Shown piece by piece: positions 24,378 through 32,815 of a stretch of 64,000 nucleotides of DNA. The DNA lies in IMG/VR virus record IMGVR_UViG_3300020182_000010, positions 62,001-126,000 of that record. One strand, given 5' to 3'. The stretch is from a virus. Each line of letters opens with the position of its first letter. Position 1 is the first letter of the stretch. Under the pieces are notes generated by a model. The model saw only the letters and a list, made by a program, of their open reading frames with translations. It was not told the DNA's origin and did not search any database. A program made the position numbers and the translations under genes.

Positions 24378-24887
24378 TTATATTATATTTTTCTCTCTTT
24401 TTAAATCAAACGGTGTTATTTCCAAATTACTTAATTCAGAAAGAAAAGAACATTCAGTTTGATTATTTAATTTCCATCCAGTTGGACAAATAAATCTACC
24501 AGTTCTTTTTGTATTATATATAAATGCTTTAAAATTTTTATTAATAGATGTTGAATTATAATCTATCTTTTTTGTGCCCTGAAGTGGATTACCAAATAAT
24601 GGTTTCCAATTTCTGGCCTTGCCGTTTGTAGTTGTTGTAAACTTGTTATATTCATAATCAATTAAATATAACTCACTTTGATCACCTACATTTGCATCTG
24701 CCATTGTGTGAAGAAATAATTCAGATGTATGTTGCAATTCATCATCATTTGGCCACTCATACATAGTTGCCAACATTTCCGCATGCTTATACGAAATTGT
24801 TTCCAATGCTAAATTAGTAGTGAGATATCGTTCAAGTATAGAAGCCACTGTAATAGAATATATGAAATCTGGAACTTTATTAGACAT
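24378..24887 (-). CDS. Hypothetical protein next to ferredoxin
   Basis: A 169-residue protein: helical N-terminal half, then GKARNWKPLFGNPLQGTKKIDYN and TGRFICPTGWKLNNQTECSF with two Cys. No family recognised. It starts 11 nt after the ferredoxin stop, so it is probably co-transcribed. Confidence 0.6.
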   Translation of the reverse strand: MSNKVPDFIYSITVASILERYLTTNLALETISYKHAEMLATMYEWPNDDELQHTSELFLHTMADANVGDQSELYLIDYEYNKFTTTTNGKARNWKPLFGNPLQGTKKIDYNSTSINKNFKAFIYNTKRTGRFICPTGWKLNNQTECSFLSELSNLEITPFDLKREKNII

Positions 24888-24898
24888 GTTTGTACTTT

Positions 24899-25237
24899 CT
24901 AATCATACTGATCCAATAAATGTGTTTTATCCTCAGTATATCCTTTGGCAGGATTAATTTCATCTGCGCCATTTAATGGTTCTTTTTGGTCTACAATTAC
25001 TTCCCATTTCTCAGACCATTTTGCATTAATATCATATAATCGTTGTGTGAATAACGGATCGGTATCTGCTATAATTGCATCTGCTGGACATTCGGGTTCA
25101 CAAACACCACAATCTATACATTCATCTGGATTGATTACCAGCATTTCTTCACCTTCGTAGAAACAGTCCACTGGACATACTTCTACACAGTCAGTGTACT
25201 TGCATTTAATGCAATCCTGTGTTACTACGTATGTCAT
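24899..25237 (-). CDS. fdxA: 7Fe-8S-type ferredoxin
   Basis: A 112-residue low-potential electron carrier of the FdxA type. [19 protein letters not shown] holds the first cluster's Cys and [17 protein letters not shown] the second, followed by the usual C-terminal extension. It could supply electrons to the radical SAM enzyme at 32799. The start overlaps the preceding stop (ATGA). Confidence 0.93.
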   Translation of the reverse strand: MTYVVTQDCIKCKYTDCVEVCPVDCFYEGEEMLVINPDECIDCGVCEPECPADAIIADTDPLFTQRLYDINAKWSEKWEVIVDQKEPLNGADEINPAKGYTEDKTHLLDQYD

Positions 25238-25440
25238 TGTTGTTCACCGTTAATAATATCATCTAATGCACTAATTATCACAGTGTGATGTAAGATACCA
25301 TCGCCCCATGTTTCGCAATGTTTTTTTCCCGCAGCATCAGCAAGTTCTTTATTACTATATACTCCAAGAAATTTATTAATACTGGAATTATTATTTTTAT
25401 TATATGTATGAACTACATAGATATTTGTGGTTATATTCAT
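25234..25440 (-). CDS. Small hypothetical protein before ferredoxin
   Basis: From the ATG at 25440, behind a strong AGGAAAGAG ribosome site, it is 68 residues. [23 protein letters not shown] suggests a beta hairpin with an Asn-rich turn. An in-frame opening to 25500 overlaps the previous gene and is less likely. Confidence 0.55.
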   Translation of the reverse strand: MNITTNIYVVHTYNKNNNSSINKFLGVYSNKELADAAGKKHCETWGDGILHHTVIISALDDIINGEQQ

Positions 25441-25483
25441 CTCTTTCCTATCTTCTCTACTACATCGTAGTATATAATTATTG

Positions 25484-25708
25484 TTACGTACTTTTATCAA
25501 GCATCCATAATTTACTACAATAATAACATGCTGCCCATGGTTTACTATATGTTACATTGATAGAAAATAATGGATGGTCATTGTTATCACAGTATCCACT
25601 CCATTCGTCTGTTAATAGTACTTTTTCTTTTTTTTCTATCAAGTCTGCCTGTCTTATATTTTTCTGTTCTTGTTCTACTTGACTCAGATTAAATCTTTTT
25701 TTTCGCAT
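25484..25708 (-). CDS. Small hypothetical protein with CxxC
   Basis: A 74-residue protein with a basic helical N-terminus and a C-terminal part holding C53-type and CYYC cysteines plus aromatic residues, perhaps a zinc site. It lies between the nucleotidyltransferase-like gene and the ferredoxin group. Confidence 0.55.
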   Translation of the reverse strand: MRKKRFNLSQVEQEQKNIRQADLIEKKEKVLLTDEWSGYCDNNDHPLFSINVTYSKPWAACYYCSKLWMLDKST

Positions 25709-25709
25709 T

Positions 25710-26093
25710 TTACTCTAAACTTCCGTCTTCTCTCATTTGTTTTCTAATTTTAGTGGCACTAATATCATGCATTTCTTTTCCTAAGTCGTGTTCAGTAAAA
25801 GTGTAGCCTACTCCACGTCCATAACTAATATCTACAATATTAGGTACGAGTAATATTACATAATCATGTTCTCTTTTAAATCCTTGTTTGCCTAATTCTA
25901 AACTAATTTTAAACACAATATTTTCAAAATCAAAAGGGTTATCATCTTGTGTTGCTGTGCGTCCAGCACCTGCGTCCTCACCAATAATACCGCCAACATC
26001 ACGTACCATTATGGCAACTTGTCCAGTTTCTTTGTAAGCACGTTTGAATAATTCAGTATGACCATCATGCCAAGGTTGCCATCTTCCTAGCAT
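25710..26093 (-). CDS. Cytidylyltransferase-like nucleotidyltransferase
   Basis: HIGH-superfamily nucleotidyltransferase: GRWQPWHDGH (HxGH variant, residues 3-12) and DISATKIRKQM (ISxTxIR-type) near the C-terminus. The first ATG (26093) leaves an unusually short N-terminus. In-frame codons continue upstream to about 26120 and read FDYKKPTAQ, like part of a beta strand, with no ATG/GTG/TTG at the head. It follows an APS-kinase-like gene; the pair recalls nucleotide or sulfate activation. Confidence 0.8.
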   Translation of the reverse strand: MLGRWQPWHDGHTELFKRAYKETGQVAIMVRDVGGIIGEDAGAGRTATQDDNPFDFENIVFKISLELGKQGFKREHDYVILLVPNIVDISYGRGVGYTFTEHDLGKEMHDISATKIRKQMREDGSLE

Positions 26094-26115
26094 TTGTGCT
26101 GTAGGTTTTTTGTAA

Positions 26116-26541
26116 TCAAATATTATTAATACCCATCCACCGTTGTACTACTGGCATAAGTTGCTGATGTGCATCGTTAAACCATTTCTCAATATGGTAG
26201 TCAACATCTTCAGGAGTTTCGAATAGTTTATTTGTGTCTTCAAATCGTCCTTCTTTGATAGTATCCATCCACACTGTAAAGTCAGCATCAAACTCTAATC
26301 TAGTTATGTAAGTAGGACACACAAAGTCAACAACTGCTACCTTGCCCGCCATGACTACTCCATCTGCTAAATGACGCATACGTTGCGCATGCCTTACACG
26401 CCCTTTTTTAGTAAAGTCCCAATCATCATACTTAGTACGCACCTCGTCTGCATTAATATGTACGCCATCTATTAGTTTAGCAAACGGTTTTGCAAGTGTG
26501 GTTTTGCCACTGCCAGGTAAACCAAATATTAATATTTTCAT
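26116..26541 (-). CDS. P-loop kinase, adenylylsulfate-kinase-like
   Basis: A 141-residue P-loop kinase with GLPGSGKTTLA (7-17), HINADEVR, and VAVVDFVCP in the Walker B position. The layout resembles CysC-type APS kinase, which makes PAPS, the sulfate donor. A sulfotransferase-like gene lies at 28884. Length is a little short and the APS-specific residues cannot be checked by eye. Confidence 0.8.
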   Translation of the reverse strand: MKILIFGLPGSGKTTLAKPFAKLIDGVHINADEVRTKYDDWDFTKKGRVRHAQRMRHLADGVVMAGKVAVVDFVCPTYITRLEFDADFTVWMDTIKEGRFEDTNKLFETPEDVDYHIEKWFNDAHQQLMPVVQRWMGINNI

Positions 26542-26583
26542 AGATTTGATTCCTTCACAATATTCTCTTTAGAGCATATATAC

Positions 26584-26612
26584 ATATTACAGCAATTATT
26601 TATCAATGTCAA
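26584..26612 (-). promoter_or_regulatory. Sigma70-like promoter of the kinase operon
   Basis: TTGACA, 17 nt, TAATAT reading leftward, 43 nt before the ATG at 26541. A GATAAATAA box overlaps the spacer, so early and late control may be layered. Confidence 0.55.
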
Positions 26613-26637
26613 GCAAAATTAGTTGTATTTATAATAG

Positions 26638-26650
26638 CATAAATATATAC
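26638..26650 (+). promoter_or_regulatory. Possible late-type promoter for the plus-strand oxygenase
   Basis: GCATAAATATATA on the plus strand, 33 nt before the ATG at 26683. It diverges from the kinase promoter at 26584-26612. Confidence 0.4.
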
Positions 26651-26682
26651 ATATCAAAAGTCTCACAGCAGAAAGAAAAACC

Positions 26683-27309
26683 ATGATACAGTATATTCAT
26701 CAATATGGCGATCAAGTAGCACTACAATCAAATCTAAACTGTGATCATTTGTTACAAGAATTAAGTCAGTTTGATGATGAATGGTCACAATATAATGTAT
26801 TAAAACCAACAATTAGACGACAAGGATTATGCGTATTAAATGAACGAGGAAATGTTGGGCCTGGCCCTGCACTTAATTCTCTTAGAGAATGGAATAAAAA
26901 ATACAATACTACTTTTTCTGAATCTGATTTTAATAAGCCTACCGAAGTATATAATAATAGTTTACAACTACAATCTATACTTGGAGAAATTCTTCCATAT
27001 TGTGTTAGAACCCATTTTTTAAGATTGGGACCAGGAGGATTTTTCCCACCACACCGAGATCATATTGGGAAAGAGCAATCTACATTTAGATTAATTGTTC
27101 CGATTAAGGCATTCAATCCACCAGATGCACGATTTATGATAGAAGATAGATCATTGTATTGGGAAGAGGGTAGAATGTATGCAGTAAACACAACCAAAGA
27201 ACACACATTGTTTAATGCTAGTAATCAAGATAGTATCTGGTTAGTAATTAATGCTAAAGTATGCGATGAAACTATTAGATTTGTGTCAAAAAATTTAAAA
27301 AGTAGATAA
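26683..27309 (+). CDS. Aspartyl/asparaginyl beta-hydroxylase-like 2OG oxygenase
   Basis: A 208-residue protein. FFPPHRDHIG gives H124 and D126 of the iron site, FRLIVPI a core strand, and TTKEHTLFN H174, the second His. Members hydroxylate Asp/Asn side chains or small molecules. It is the only plus-strand gene of the 26.6-34 kb cassette; its 3' end overlaps the convergent neighbour by 15 nt. AGAAAGAAA ribosome region. Confidence 0.8.
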   Translation: MIQYIHQYGDQVALQSNLNCDHLLQELSQFDDEWSQYNVLKPTIRRQGLCVLNERGNVGPGPALNSLREWNKKYNTTFSESDFNKPTEVYNNSLQLQSILGEILPYCVRTHFLRLGPGGFFPPHRDHIGKEQSTFRLIVPIKAFNPPDARFMIEDRSLYWEEGRMYAVNTTKEHTLFNASNQDSIWLVINAKVCDETIRFVSKNLKSR

Positions 27310-27804
27310 GTTAGATTGATGTAACTCATTAATTGTTTCTACATACGACATACTTATTACTATTCTGTTGTGTGGACTTTTAGAGTTATCTATCCTATGT
27401 GGAATGTCTACTCTCCAGCATTTTGGAGTTTGTAAATCTATAGTTTCTAAAACATTGTTACTTTCCATAGACTCCATATACTGAAATACACTAGTTTCAT
27501 GTACATTAACAGGAATATTAATTGCAGTGATCCGTTGTCTTATACCGCTTGCGTCTGCTTTATCATCAACGTGTGTTGCACATACACTATTTTTTGGTAC
27601 TGTAATAATTGCAGCATAACTAGGAGATATTGGCAGTGCATCAAAAATGTATGATAATTTGCTCATTTCCGATTGTGTCATAAGATGCGGTATTATTGTC
27701 CACGATGCATAAAGTGGGTTAGTTGGATTGTTACTTATATGAGTTATCCATTCTATATCGTCGGGACGAATAGATGGAACGTTTTTAATTTCAAACCATT
27801 TCAT
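27295..27804 (-). CDS. 2OG-Fe(II) oxygenase-like protein
   Basis: A 169-residue protein with a cupin-like pattern: CATHVDD (H78, D80), RITAINIPV, KCWRVDIPHRIDN (H136), HNRIVISMSY (R147). These are the HxD...H...R elements of the 2OG oxygenase fold. Last minus-strand gene of the cassette; its ATG overlaps the preceding stop. Substrate unknown. Confidence 0.7.
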   Translation of the reverse strand: MKWFEIKNVPSIRPDDIEWITHISNNPTNPLYASWTIIPHLMTQSEMSKLSYIFDALPISPSYAAIITVPKNSVCATHVDDKADASGIRQRITAINIPVNVHETSVFQYMESMESNNVLETIDLQTPKCWRVDIPHRIDNSKSPHNRIVISMSYVETINELHQSNLSTF

Positions 27805-28283
27805 TTTTGTATCCTTTGTATATCTCCAATAGCGTCTGGCTCTCGGGTATGAACTGTAATTGCTATTCGTGTATTAGTTAACTCAGTAATATTATGATAT
27901 GTACTTACTGTGATATTATGCCAAACATTGTTTGGAAAGATTTCTCTTTCAATTTCATTTAAATCATCATCATACCATACAGTATTAACATTTCCGCCTG
28001 TATTGATAATGTAATTGTAACAGTTTGTTCTGCCAAAGTCTTTATGTATAGGTAAGTCCTGTGTTATTAATTGGAATGATATATCTACATCATTATCAAA
28101 ATATGGTTGTAAAAACGATTTTATCTCTTGTGGCGCAGTATGCAATGAGTACTTAGGCACTACATTATTTGGAGGTTCTACTCCGCTAAAATCTCTCGGG
28201 ATTTTTCGTATTTCATCTTCTGTGAACTTATCGATGATATCATTTGGAATTTGTGGAATATTCGGACAGTAACGATATAACAT
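27801..28283 (-). CDS. 2OG-Fe(II) oxygenase-like protein
   Basis: A 160-residue protein with LPIHKDFGRTNCYNYII (H80, D82), NTVWYD, NNVWHNITVSTYHNI (H122 or H130) and TRIAITVH (R139). Same HxD...H...R plan as its neighbours but little direct similarity, pointing to different substrates or sites. Confidence 0.7.
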   Translation of the reverse strand: MLYRYCPNIPQIPNDIIDKFTEDEIRKIPRDFSGVEPPNNVVPKYSLHTAPQEIKSFLQPYFDNDVDISFQLITQDLPIHKDFGRTNCYNYIINTGGNVNTVWYDDDLNEIEREIFPNNVWHNITVSTYHNITELTNTRIAITVHTREPDAIGDIQRIQK

Positions 28284-28293
28284 TAATTTACCT

Positions 28294-28884
28294 TTATACT
28301 AAGTGTTGAGTAAGTTCTCTGAAAAACTTCCAATCTGTTTTTTTATTATTAAATTTGAAAATCATTATTGCTCTTTGATGCGATTGTGGCAGTGGATTAA
28401 AAACACTATGCCATTTTTGATTATTAAATAGAACTGGAGTATCAGTTAATGCAAATTCATATGCGTGTGCTAATTCTCCGCTACTATACGCTTCACTTTT
28501 TTTCATTTTCTCGCCTATCACTTCGTCTATAGGTTCCCAGAAACTAGTAGTAATTTGTTCATTGCATCCAAAGACAGGGATATTTATACTACATGGATAA
28601 TTAATATTATCAGGATGATTGTCTCTATGGATAGGAATAAATTGTTTACTTCTGCGTTGGTCATGAAAATATCCAATCCACACACGGTCTATTACCATAT
28701 ATTCGTGTAGTTCCTTTGGTATTAAATGAAGTGCGGAATCTGTCATCGGTTCACTATTTAAAAACACTTGTTTCTTTTCATCATAGTGCTTATGAAATAT
28801 ATGATTTGCGACAGTAGTATCAATATTCAACGGAACAACATAGTCACTAATACTGTATTGAGTGTTATGTGTAATTGATTTCAT
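28294..28884 (-). CDS. 2OG-Fe(II) oxygenase-like protein
   Basis: From the ATG at 28884, which overlaps the upstream TAA (TAATG), it is 196 residues; a TTG three codons earlier is less likely. FIPIHRDNH gives H86 and D88, CSINIPVFG a core strand, NNQKWHSVFN H159, and HQRAIMIFKF R171. A 2OG oxygenase plan with an insertion between core strands. Confidence 0.72.
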   Translation of the reverse strand: MKSITHNTQYSISDYVVPLNIDTTVANHIFHKHYDEKKQVFLNSEPMTDSALHLIPKELHEYMVIDRVWIGYFHDQRRSKQFIPIHRDNHPDNINYPCSINIPVFGCNEQITTSFWEPIDEVIGEKMKKSEAYSSGELAHAYEFALTDTPVLFNNQKWHSVFNPLPQSHQRAIMIFKFNNKKTDWKFFRELTQHLV

Positions 28885-29339
28885 TAAATCCAATCCTTCG
28901 GAGTATCAATAATATCTTTTACTATATCTCCACACATCTGATGTGTTTTATAAACTGCCCATTTTTGTTTCTCATTAATAGTTTGCTGCACCAGACTGTT
29001 GAAGTCTACAGTTGATCCAGTAATTTTGTCTAAAGAAGATTTAACATATTTTTGTTCTCGGACGCTGCTAACAATTTTATAATTATTTTTAATAAATTCT
29101 AGTATTTCAGCATCTAGTAAATTCAATGTATGCCAATGGCCATGAAGAATATGTTTTTTATTTAAGACTACTTCTCGTATATTATATTCATTGCCATGTA
29201 AAAATTCAGAGGTATGTAATACCCCCATCGCGGTTGGTTTATTTAACAATGTCGAATAATGTTTTGCTAAACTGCGACTTGCAGTTCTTGGAAAACTGAT
29301 TACCGCTATATTACAAATAGTGTTTGACATATCATACAT
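28884..29339 (-). CDS. Sulfotransferase-like P-loop protein
   Basis: A 151-residue protein. AVISFPRTASRSLAKHYS (13-30) matches the 5'-phosphosulfate-binding loop and VSSVREQKYVKSSLDKI the 3'-phosphate-binding region of sulfotransferases. It is shorter than typical members, so it may be minimal or reduced. With the APS-kinase-like gene at 26116 it suggests sulfation of a cassette product. The start could also be the ATG at 29330. Confidence 0.6.
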   Translation of the reverse strand: MYDMSNTICNIAVISFPRTASRSLAKHYSTLLNKPTAMGVLHTSEFLHGNEYNIREVVLNKKHILHGHWHTLNLLDAEILEFIKNNYKIVSSVREQKYVKSSLDKITGSTVDFNSLVQQTINEKQKWAVYKTHQMCGDIVKDIIDTPKDWI

Positions 29340-30060
29340 TTCCCGGTGATACGTTGTTTAAAATAAAAGAATCTACCGCATATTTTGCAAAATCTTCTCC
29401 GTAATGAAACGTATGTTTAGTAGAAAAATTGTTATCCTTCGCATAATTAGTATAGGCAAATGGTATGCTATTAAGTTTTAATATGCTTTTAGATTCTAGA
29501 ATCCAAGACAAATCATTCCAATTTGAACTCAACGAATGACTTTTTTCTTCGTCTGTGAGCATGGCATCTTCTATATCTGAAAACATAAACTTGCATGGTA
29601 TGTTTTCATTGTCACAGAATGATTTTAATAATATTATATGTTGAAGTAAATCTGTCTTATCTTGTATTGAATTTTGTATATATTCAAAATACCCAAGTGC
29701 TGCTGCATTGAAACCTCTACCCTGATTTAATTTTTCATACCATAAAGATAGTGTAACTGGGTTATTAAGTGTTTTTAAAAACAATTCACGCCTATGTGAA
29801 TATGTCATCATAAACACTGCGTTGGGTTTCTTGTTTTGTTGAATTAAGTTTTTTATACCGATTATTGCTTTTCGTGTGATTAAATTGTTCGATGCTCCTG
29901 GTCTAGAATCGTTAATGACCGATACCCCCATCTGTTCTCCTAACAAAGCCGGCCACGAAAATTTGCTGGTTTTGAAATTATCGACAAATGTATTACCCAC
30001 ATCATCCATTCCAAATCCTTGTGTATGAGAACAGCCACCTGCATATAAAATATTTTCCAT
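29332..30060 (-). CDS. SGNH/GDSL-like hydrolase
   Basis: From the ATG at 30060 (TAATG overlap with the upstream stop) it is 242 residues. ILYAGGCSHTQGFGMDD is block I with the nucleophile Ser, DSRPGASNNLITR block III with Asn, and HTFHYGEDFAKYAVD a C-terminal His/Asp region. Such proteins act as esterases or acetylhydrolases. Within the oxygenase cassette it may remove or transfer acyl groups. Confidence 0.7.
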   Translation of the reverse strand: MENILYAGGCSHTQGFGMDDVGNTFVDNFKTSKFSWPALLGEQMGVSVINDSRPGASNNLITRKAIIGIKNLIQQNKKPNAVFMMTYSHRRELFLKTLNNPVTLSLWYEKLNQGRGFNAAALGYFEYIQNSIQDKTDLLQHIILLKSFCDNENIPCKFMFSDIEDAMLTDEEKSHSLSSNWNDLSWILESKSILKLNSIPFAYTNYAKDNNFSTKHTFHYGEDFAKYAVDSFILNNVSPGNV

Positions 30061-30653
30061 TAGATATTTATTGTTTTTCGCATATTTTCGCATAGTCTTA
30101 TATCTTTAAGTGGTATGTTTGGAATTTCAAAATGTAAGCACAATCTATTTTCCGTAACATTTTTAACGCCGTGCCGTTTTGTAATGTTTAGAAATGTCGG
30201 AGAAGTTATTTGATACTCTCCGCCATCTTCATAATACGTGATTGATGACGAAATCCCCCACAGAGGTATCATCAGAACCGTATTTTTTCTATATGGAAAA
30301 TCTGAGTGTGTAGGCACATCTTCTCCTGCATGTTGAAGGAAAAATGAAACATCACCAATAACGATGTCGTTGTCAATTTTTTCTGATAACTGTTTTATTA
30401 TATTTGCAATTGTAGGATGAGTAGTGTCACACTTTGAAACAAAATCAGTACGCTTGTGTACTTTTTTTGTAATCGATTTTTTCAAATCTTTAATCGTATT
30501 ACCGATTACGTTTATCCCTGTATTTTTACAGAATTCATCTTTGTGATTAATATCAATATCATCAATATCATATGATCGCAGAGAGTTATAATAAGAAGTT
30601 AATACATCCACATCATAATCTAAATCTATGACTAGTACTTCACGATCATCCAT
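30060..30653 (-). CDS. 2OG-Fe(II) oxygenase-like protein
   Basis: A 197-residue protein: VPTHSDFPYRKNTVLMIPLW (H116, D118), SITYYEDGGEYQITSPTFLNITKRHGVKNVTENRLCLHFEI (H161, R170). A clear HxD...H...R double-stranded beta-helix pattern in the C-terminal half; the N-terminal 95 residues are unassigned. Confidence 0.75.
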   Translation of the reverse strand: MDDREVLVIDLDYDVDVLTSYYNSLRSYDIDDIDINHKDEFCKNTGINVIGNTIKDLKKSITKKVHKRTDFVSKCDTTHPTIANIIKQLSEKIDNDIVIGDVSFFLQHAGEDVPTHSDFPYRKNTVLMIPLWGISSSITYYEDGGEYQITSPTFLNITKRHGVKNVTENRLCLHFEIPNIPLKDIRLCENMRKTINI

Positions 30654-30722
30654 GAGGTAATTTATCCAAATTCTCTATCTCCATAGTAATTATATGTATT
30701 CAAAAAACTATATTCATATTTA

Positions 30723-31400
30723 TTATATTATAAACTGTGTTCGCCATAACATACGTTCACCCTCGAATGCTACTCTTTTATGGATCATTTTTAGATTGTC
30801 CCAGATTAATATCTCGTTATCCTGCCATTCATGCATATATGCATTTGCTTCTACCCATTCTTTAATAGGACGTAAGTCTATTTCATTATTGCGCAATGTG
30901 TTTATACTACAATATAGTATATCTTCACCAGTGACATGATGCTTAATATTAAATGGTCGCTTTATTTTTTGTTTCTCTAGTAATCGTAGTTGTCTATCAG
31001 TAAAACATTCGCCATGCAAATGTATAGGAGGGTAGTATTCACCTATAGAATCTTTATACAGTTCTCTAAGTTCAAGTGGTGCATTACTCATATTACAGAA
31101 CCAAGTTGGTGAAAGATGAGCATTTTTTACATTGTACAATATTGTACCAAAGTAGTTTCCTCTACCATAACTCCAATCATTATGCCAGTCTACATCGCCG
31201 GTATTGAACAATCCATTATTACTTAACTCTTGCACAGTACGATTGTCATTAATCACATGCTTGTCTGTGATTAATGGTTTTCCTAATTCACTGACAATAT
31301 ACTCGAAATCTGTTAATGTTATTGAACTATTTAATGAGACTTTCACAAGACCATTCGTCATAAGATCCTGCTTGATGGTCTCTATATTCAATTGTTTCAT
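30723..31400 (-). CDS. TauD/TfdA-family dioxygenase
   Basis: A 225-residue 2OG dioxygenase: VDWHNDWSYGRGNYFG gives H73 and D75, a mid-domain YPPIHLH, then EWQDNEILIWDNLKMIHKR with H207 and MLWRTQF with R220. Length is near the lower end for TauD. The start overlaps the upstream gene by 74 nt; an ATG at 31361 would shorten this. It is the HxD-bearing sister of the HxA protein at 31327. Confidence 0.85.
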   Translation of the reverse strand: MKQLNIETIKQDLMTNGLVKVSLNSSITLTDFEYIVSELGKPLITDKHVINDNRTVQELSNNGLFNTGDVDWHNDWSYGRGNYFGTILYNVKNAHLSPTWFCNMSNAPLELRELYKDSIGEYYPPIHLHGECFTDRQLRLLEKQKIKRPFNIKHHVTGEDILYCSINTLRNNEIDLRPIKEWVEANAYMHEWQDNEILIWDNLKMIHKRVAFEGERMLWRTQFII

Positions 31401-32262
31401 CTACCTTTTCCTTTACTTCCTCGTCTCTATACCAAATACCTGCTCTCCACAATTCGCGGTCGCCAGTATATGCTTCTCTTTTATGTAGACTGTGATGTTG
31501 GTCACTAAAACAGATATCATAATTATTCCATTCGTGTTCATACACATATTTTTCATCTTGTGTATGCTTTTTCAGTTTATAATATAAGTTATGCTGTGCA
31601 TCTTTAGAAATTCCACTAAATCCTCGAATAACAGTCCAAGGAAAATATAGGCCTTCCTTATTATTGATAGGGTGAGTTGTGACTAAATCTTTTCTTGGTG
31701 TTTGTTTTTCGAAACTGTTTTGTCCATCTATATCTTTGAACTCCATCATAGTTTGTTCATCACTAAAAATTCTCTTGTAATACATTTGCTCAAGTTTCAA
31801 CTTAGCATTATATGTTACGATTTTAGACTTTATGTTACGAAGAATGTCTTTTGTATTATCATCCAAATCTGCAAAAGCCGTTTGACTATCAGAGAAGAAC
31901 GTATTTCCACCACTCTCTGCATTTTGATGCATGTACATAACTACAACATCATCATGTCCCTTACGATTCATTCCAGCACTATGCCACTCTAATTCACCGT
32001 CTTCTTCACCGCTAAATAATCCATTTTTTCTAACTTTAATAAGTTCGCCATGTCCCGCGACATTTCCTTTGACTTTTGTATTTTGTGATACCACCTCACC
32101 AATTGTTTTATAAAATGATACTAGAGTTTCTGGTGGTACTGGATCATTATTTCTCACTACCACTACACGGCAATCACCTATTAGTTCTCTAATTTTATCT
32201 GCATCGTTTTCATAATCGCATTCAGTCACAATTGCTGCAAATTTATTTTTTTCTACAATCAT
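31327..32262 (-). CDS. TauD/TfdA-family protein with HxA iron-site motif, possible halogenase
   Basis: A 311-residue TauD-type protein: LEWHSAGMNR aligns with the WHxD motif but has Ala at position 96 in place of the iron-ligand Asp. The remaining elements are present: ESGGNTFFSDSQTAF, EWNNYDICFSDQHHSLHKR with the distal His (H260), and ELWRAGIW with R273. Replacement of that Asp by Ala or Gly frees a site for chloride in non-heme iron halogenases such as SyrB2. It could instead be inactive or use another acid. Confidence 0.82.
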   Translation of the reverse strand: MIVEKNKFAAIVTECDYENDADKIRELIGDCRVVVVRNNDPVPPETLVSFYKTIGEVVSQNTKVKGNVAGHGELIKVRKNGLFSGEEDGELEWHSAGMNRKGHDDVVVMYMHQNAESGGNTFFSDSQTAFADLDDNTKDILRNIKSKIVTYNAKLKLEQMYYKRIFSDEQTMMEFKDIDGQNSFEKQTPRKDLVTTHPINNKEGLYFPWTVIRGFSGISKDAQHNLYYKLKKHTQDEKYVYEHEWNNYDICFSDQHHSLHKREAYTGDRELWRAGIWYRDEEVKEKVDETIEYRDHQAGSYDEWSCESLIK

Positions 32263-32815
32263 TTTTCACTCTTTCTAACCCTATATTTATACAGTCTTTC
32301 GTCAATGGAAGCCAAGTTATATTTTGTTCACAACTACTATCTCCGTTGCATACATAAAACTGGTCTGTTTCCATGATCCAGTCTGGCCATTGCATTTTGT
32401 TGTGCAAGAAGTATTTAAATCCATTAATACCGAACTTACCTTCTCTACTCATAAATGCATAATCAAATTTAAGATTGCCAACTAATTCTATCTGCTGTTC
32501 AATCATTTGTTTTGTATATTCAATATCGTTAACCGCAAATCTATAATCCGAAGATTTAATAAATCTATTTAGAACCCTACATCCATTTCCATAAAATTGT
32601 TTTCTATGTAAAACAGAAGAAAACCCCAATATTTTACCAGATTGCGTTTCATACGTTGATGCTCCAACCCAATCATCAATGTTTAACCGCTTCATTGTAT
32701 AATTATATTTTAGATTGTCTTGAAAATTTGATTGTGTAATAAACTGTTTTATGCTTTCAATATATGATTCCCAATTATTATCGGCAGAATTTATTGTTTT
32801 AATAGTTAAATTCAT
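32243..32815 (-). CDS. GNAT-like hypothetical protein
   Basis: A 190-residue protein: TYETQSGKILGFSSVLHRKQ resembles strands 2-4 of GNAT acyltransferases, and FAVNDIEYTKQMIEQQIE a helix, but the acetyl-CoA loop is not obvious. It overlaps the radical SAM stop by 17 nt and the TauD gene by 20 nt, so the three are coupled. Confidence 0.5.
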   Translation of the reverse strand: MNLTIKTINSADNNWESYIESIKQFITQSNFQDNLKYNYTMKRLNIDDWVGASTYETQSGKILGFSSVLHRKQFYGNGCRVLNRFIKSSDYRFAVNDIEYTKQMIEQQIELVGNLKFDYAFMSREGKFGINGFKYFLHNKMQWPDWIMETDQFYVCNGDSSCEQNITWLPLTKDCINIGLERVKNDCRKK

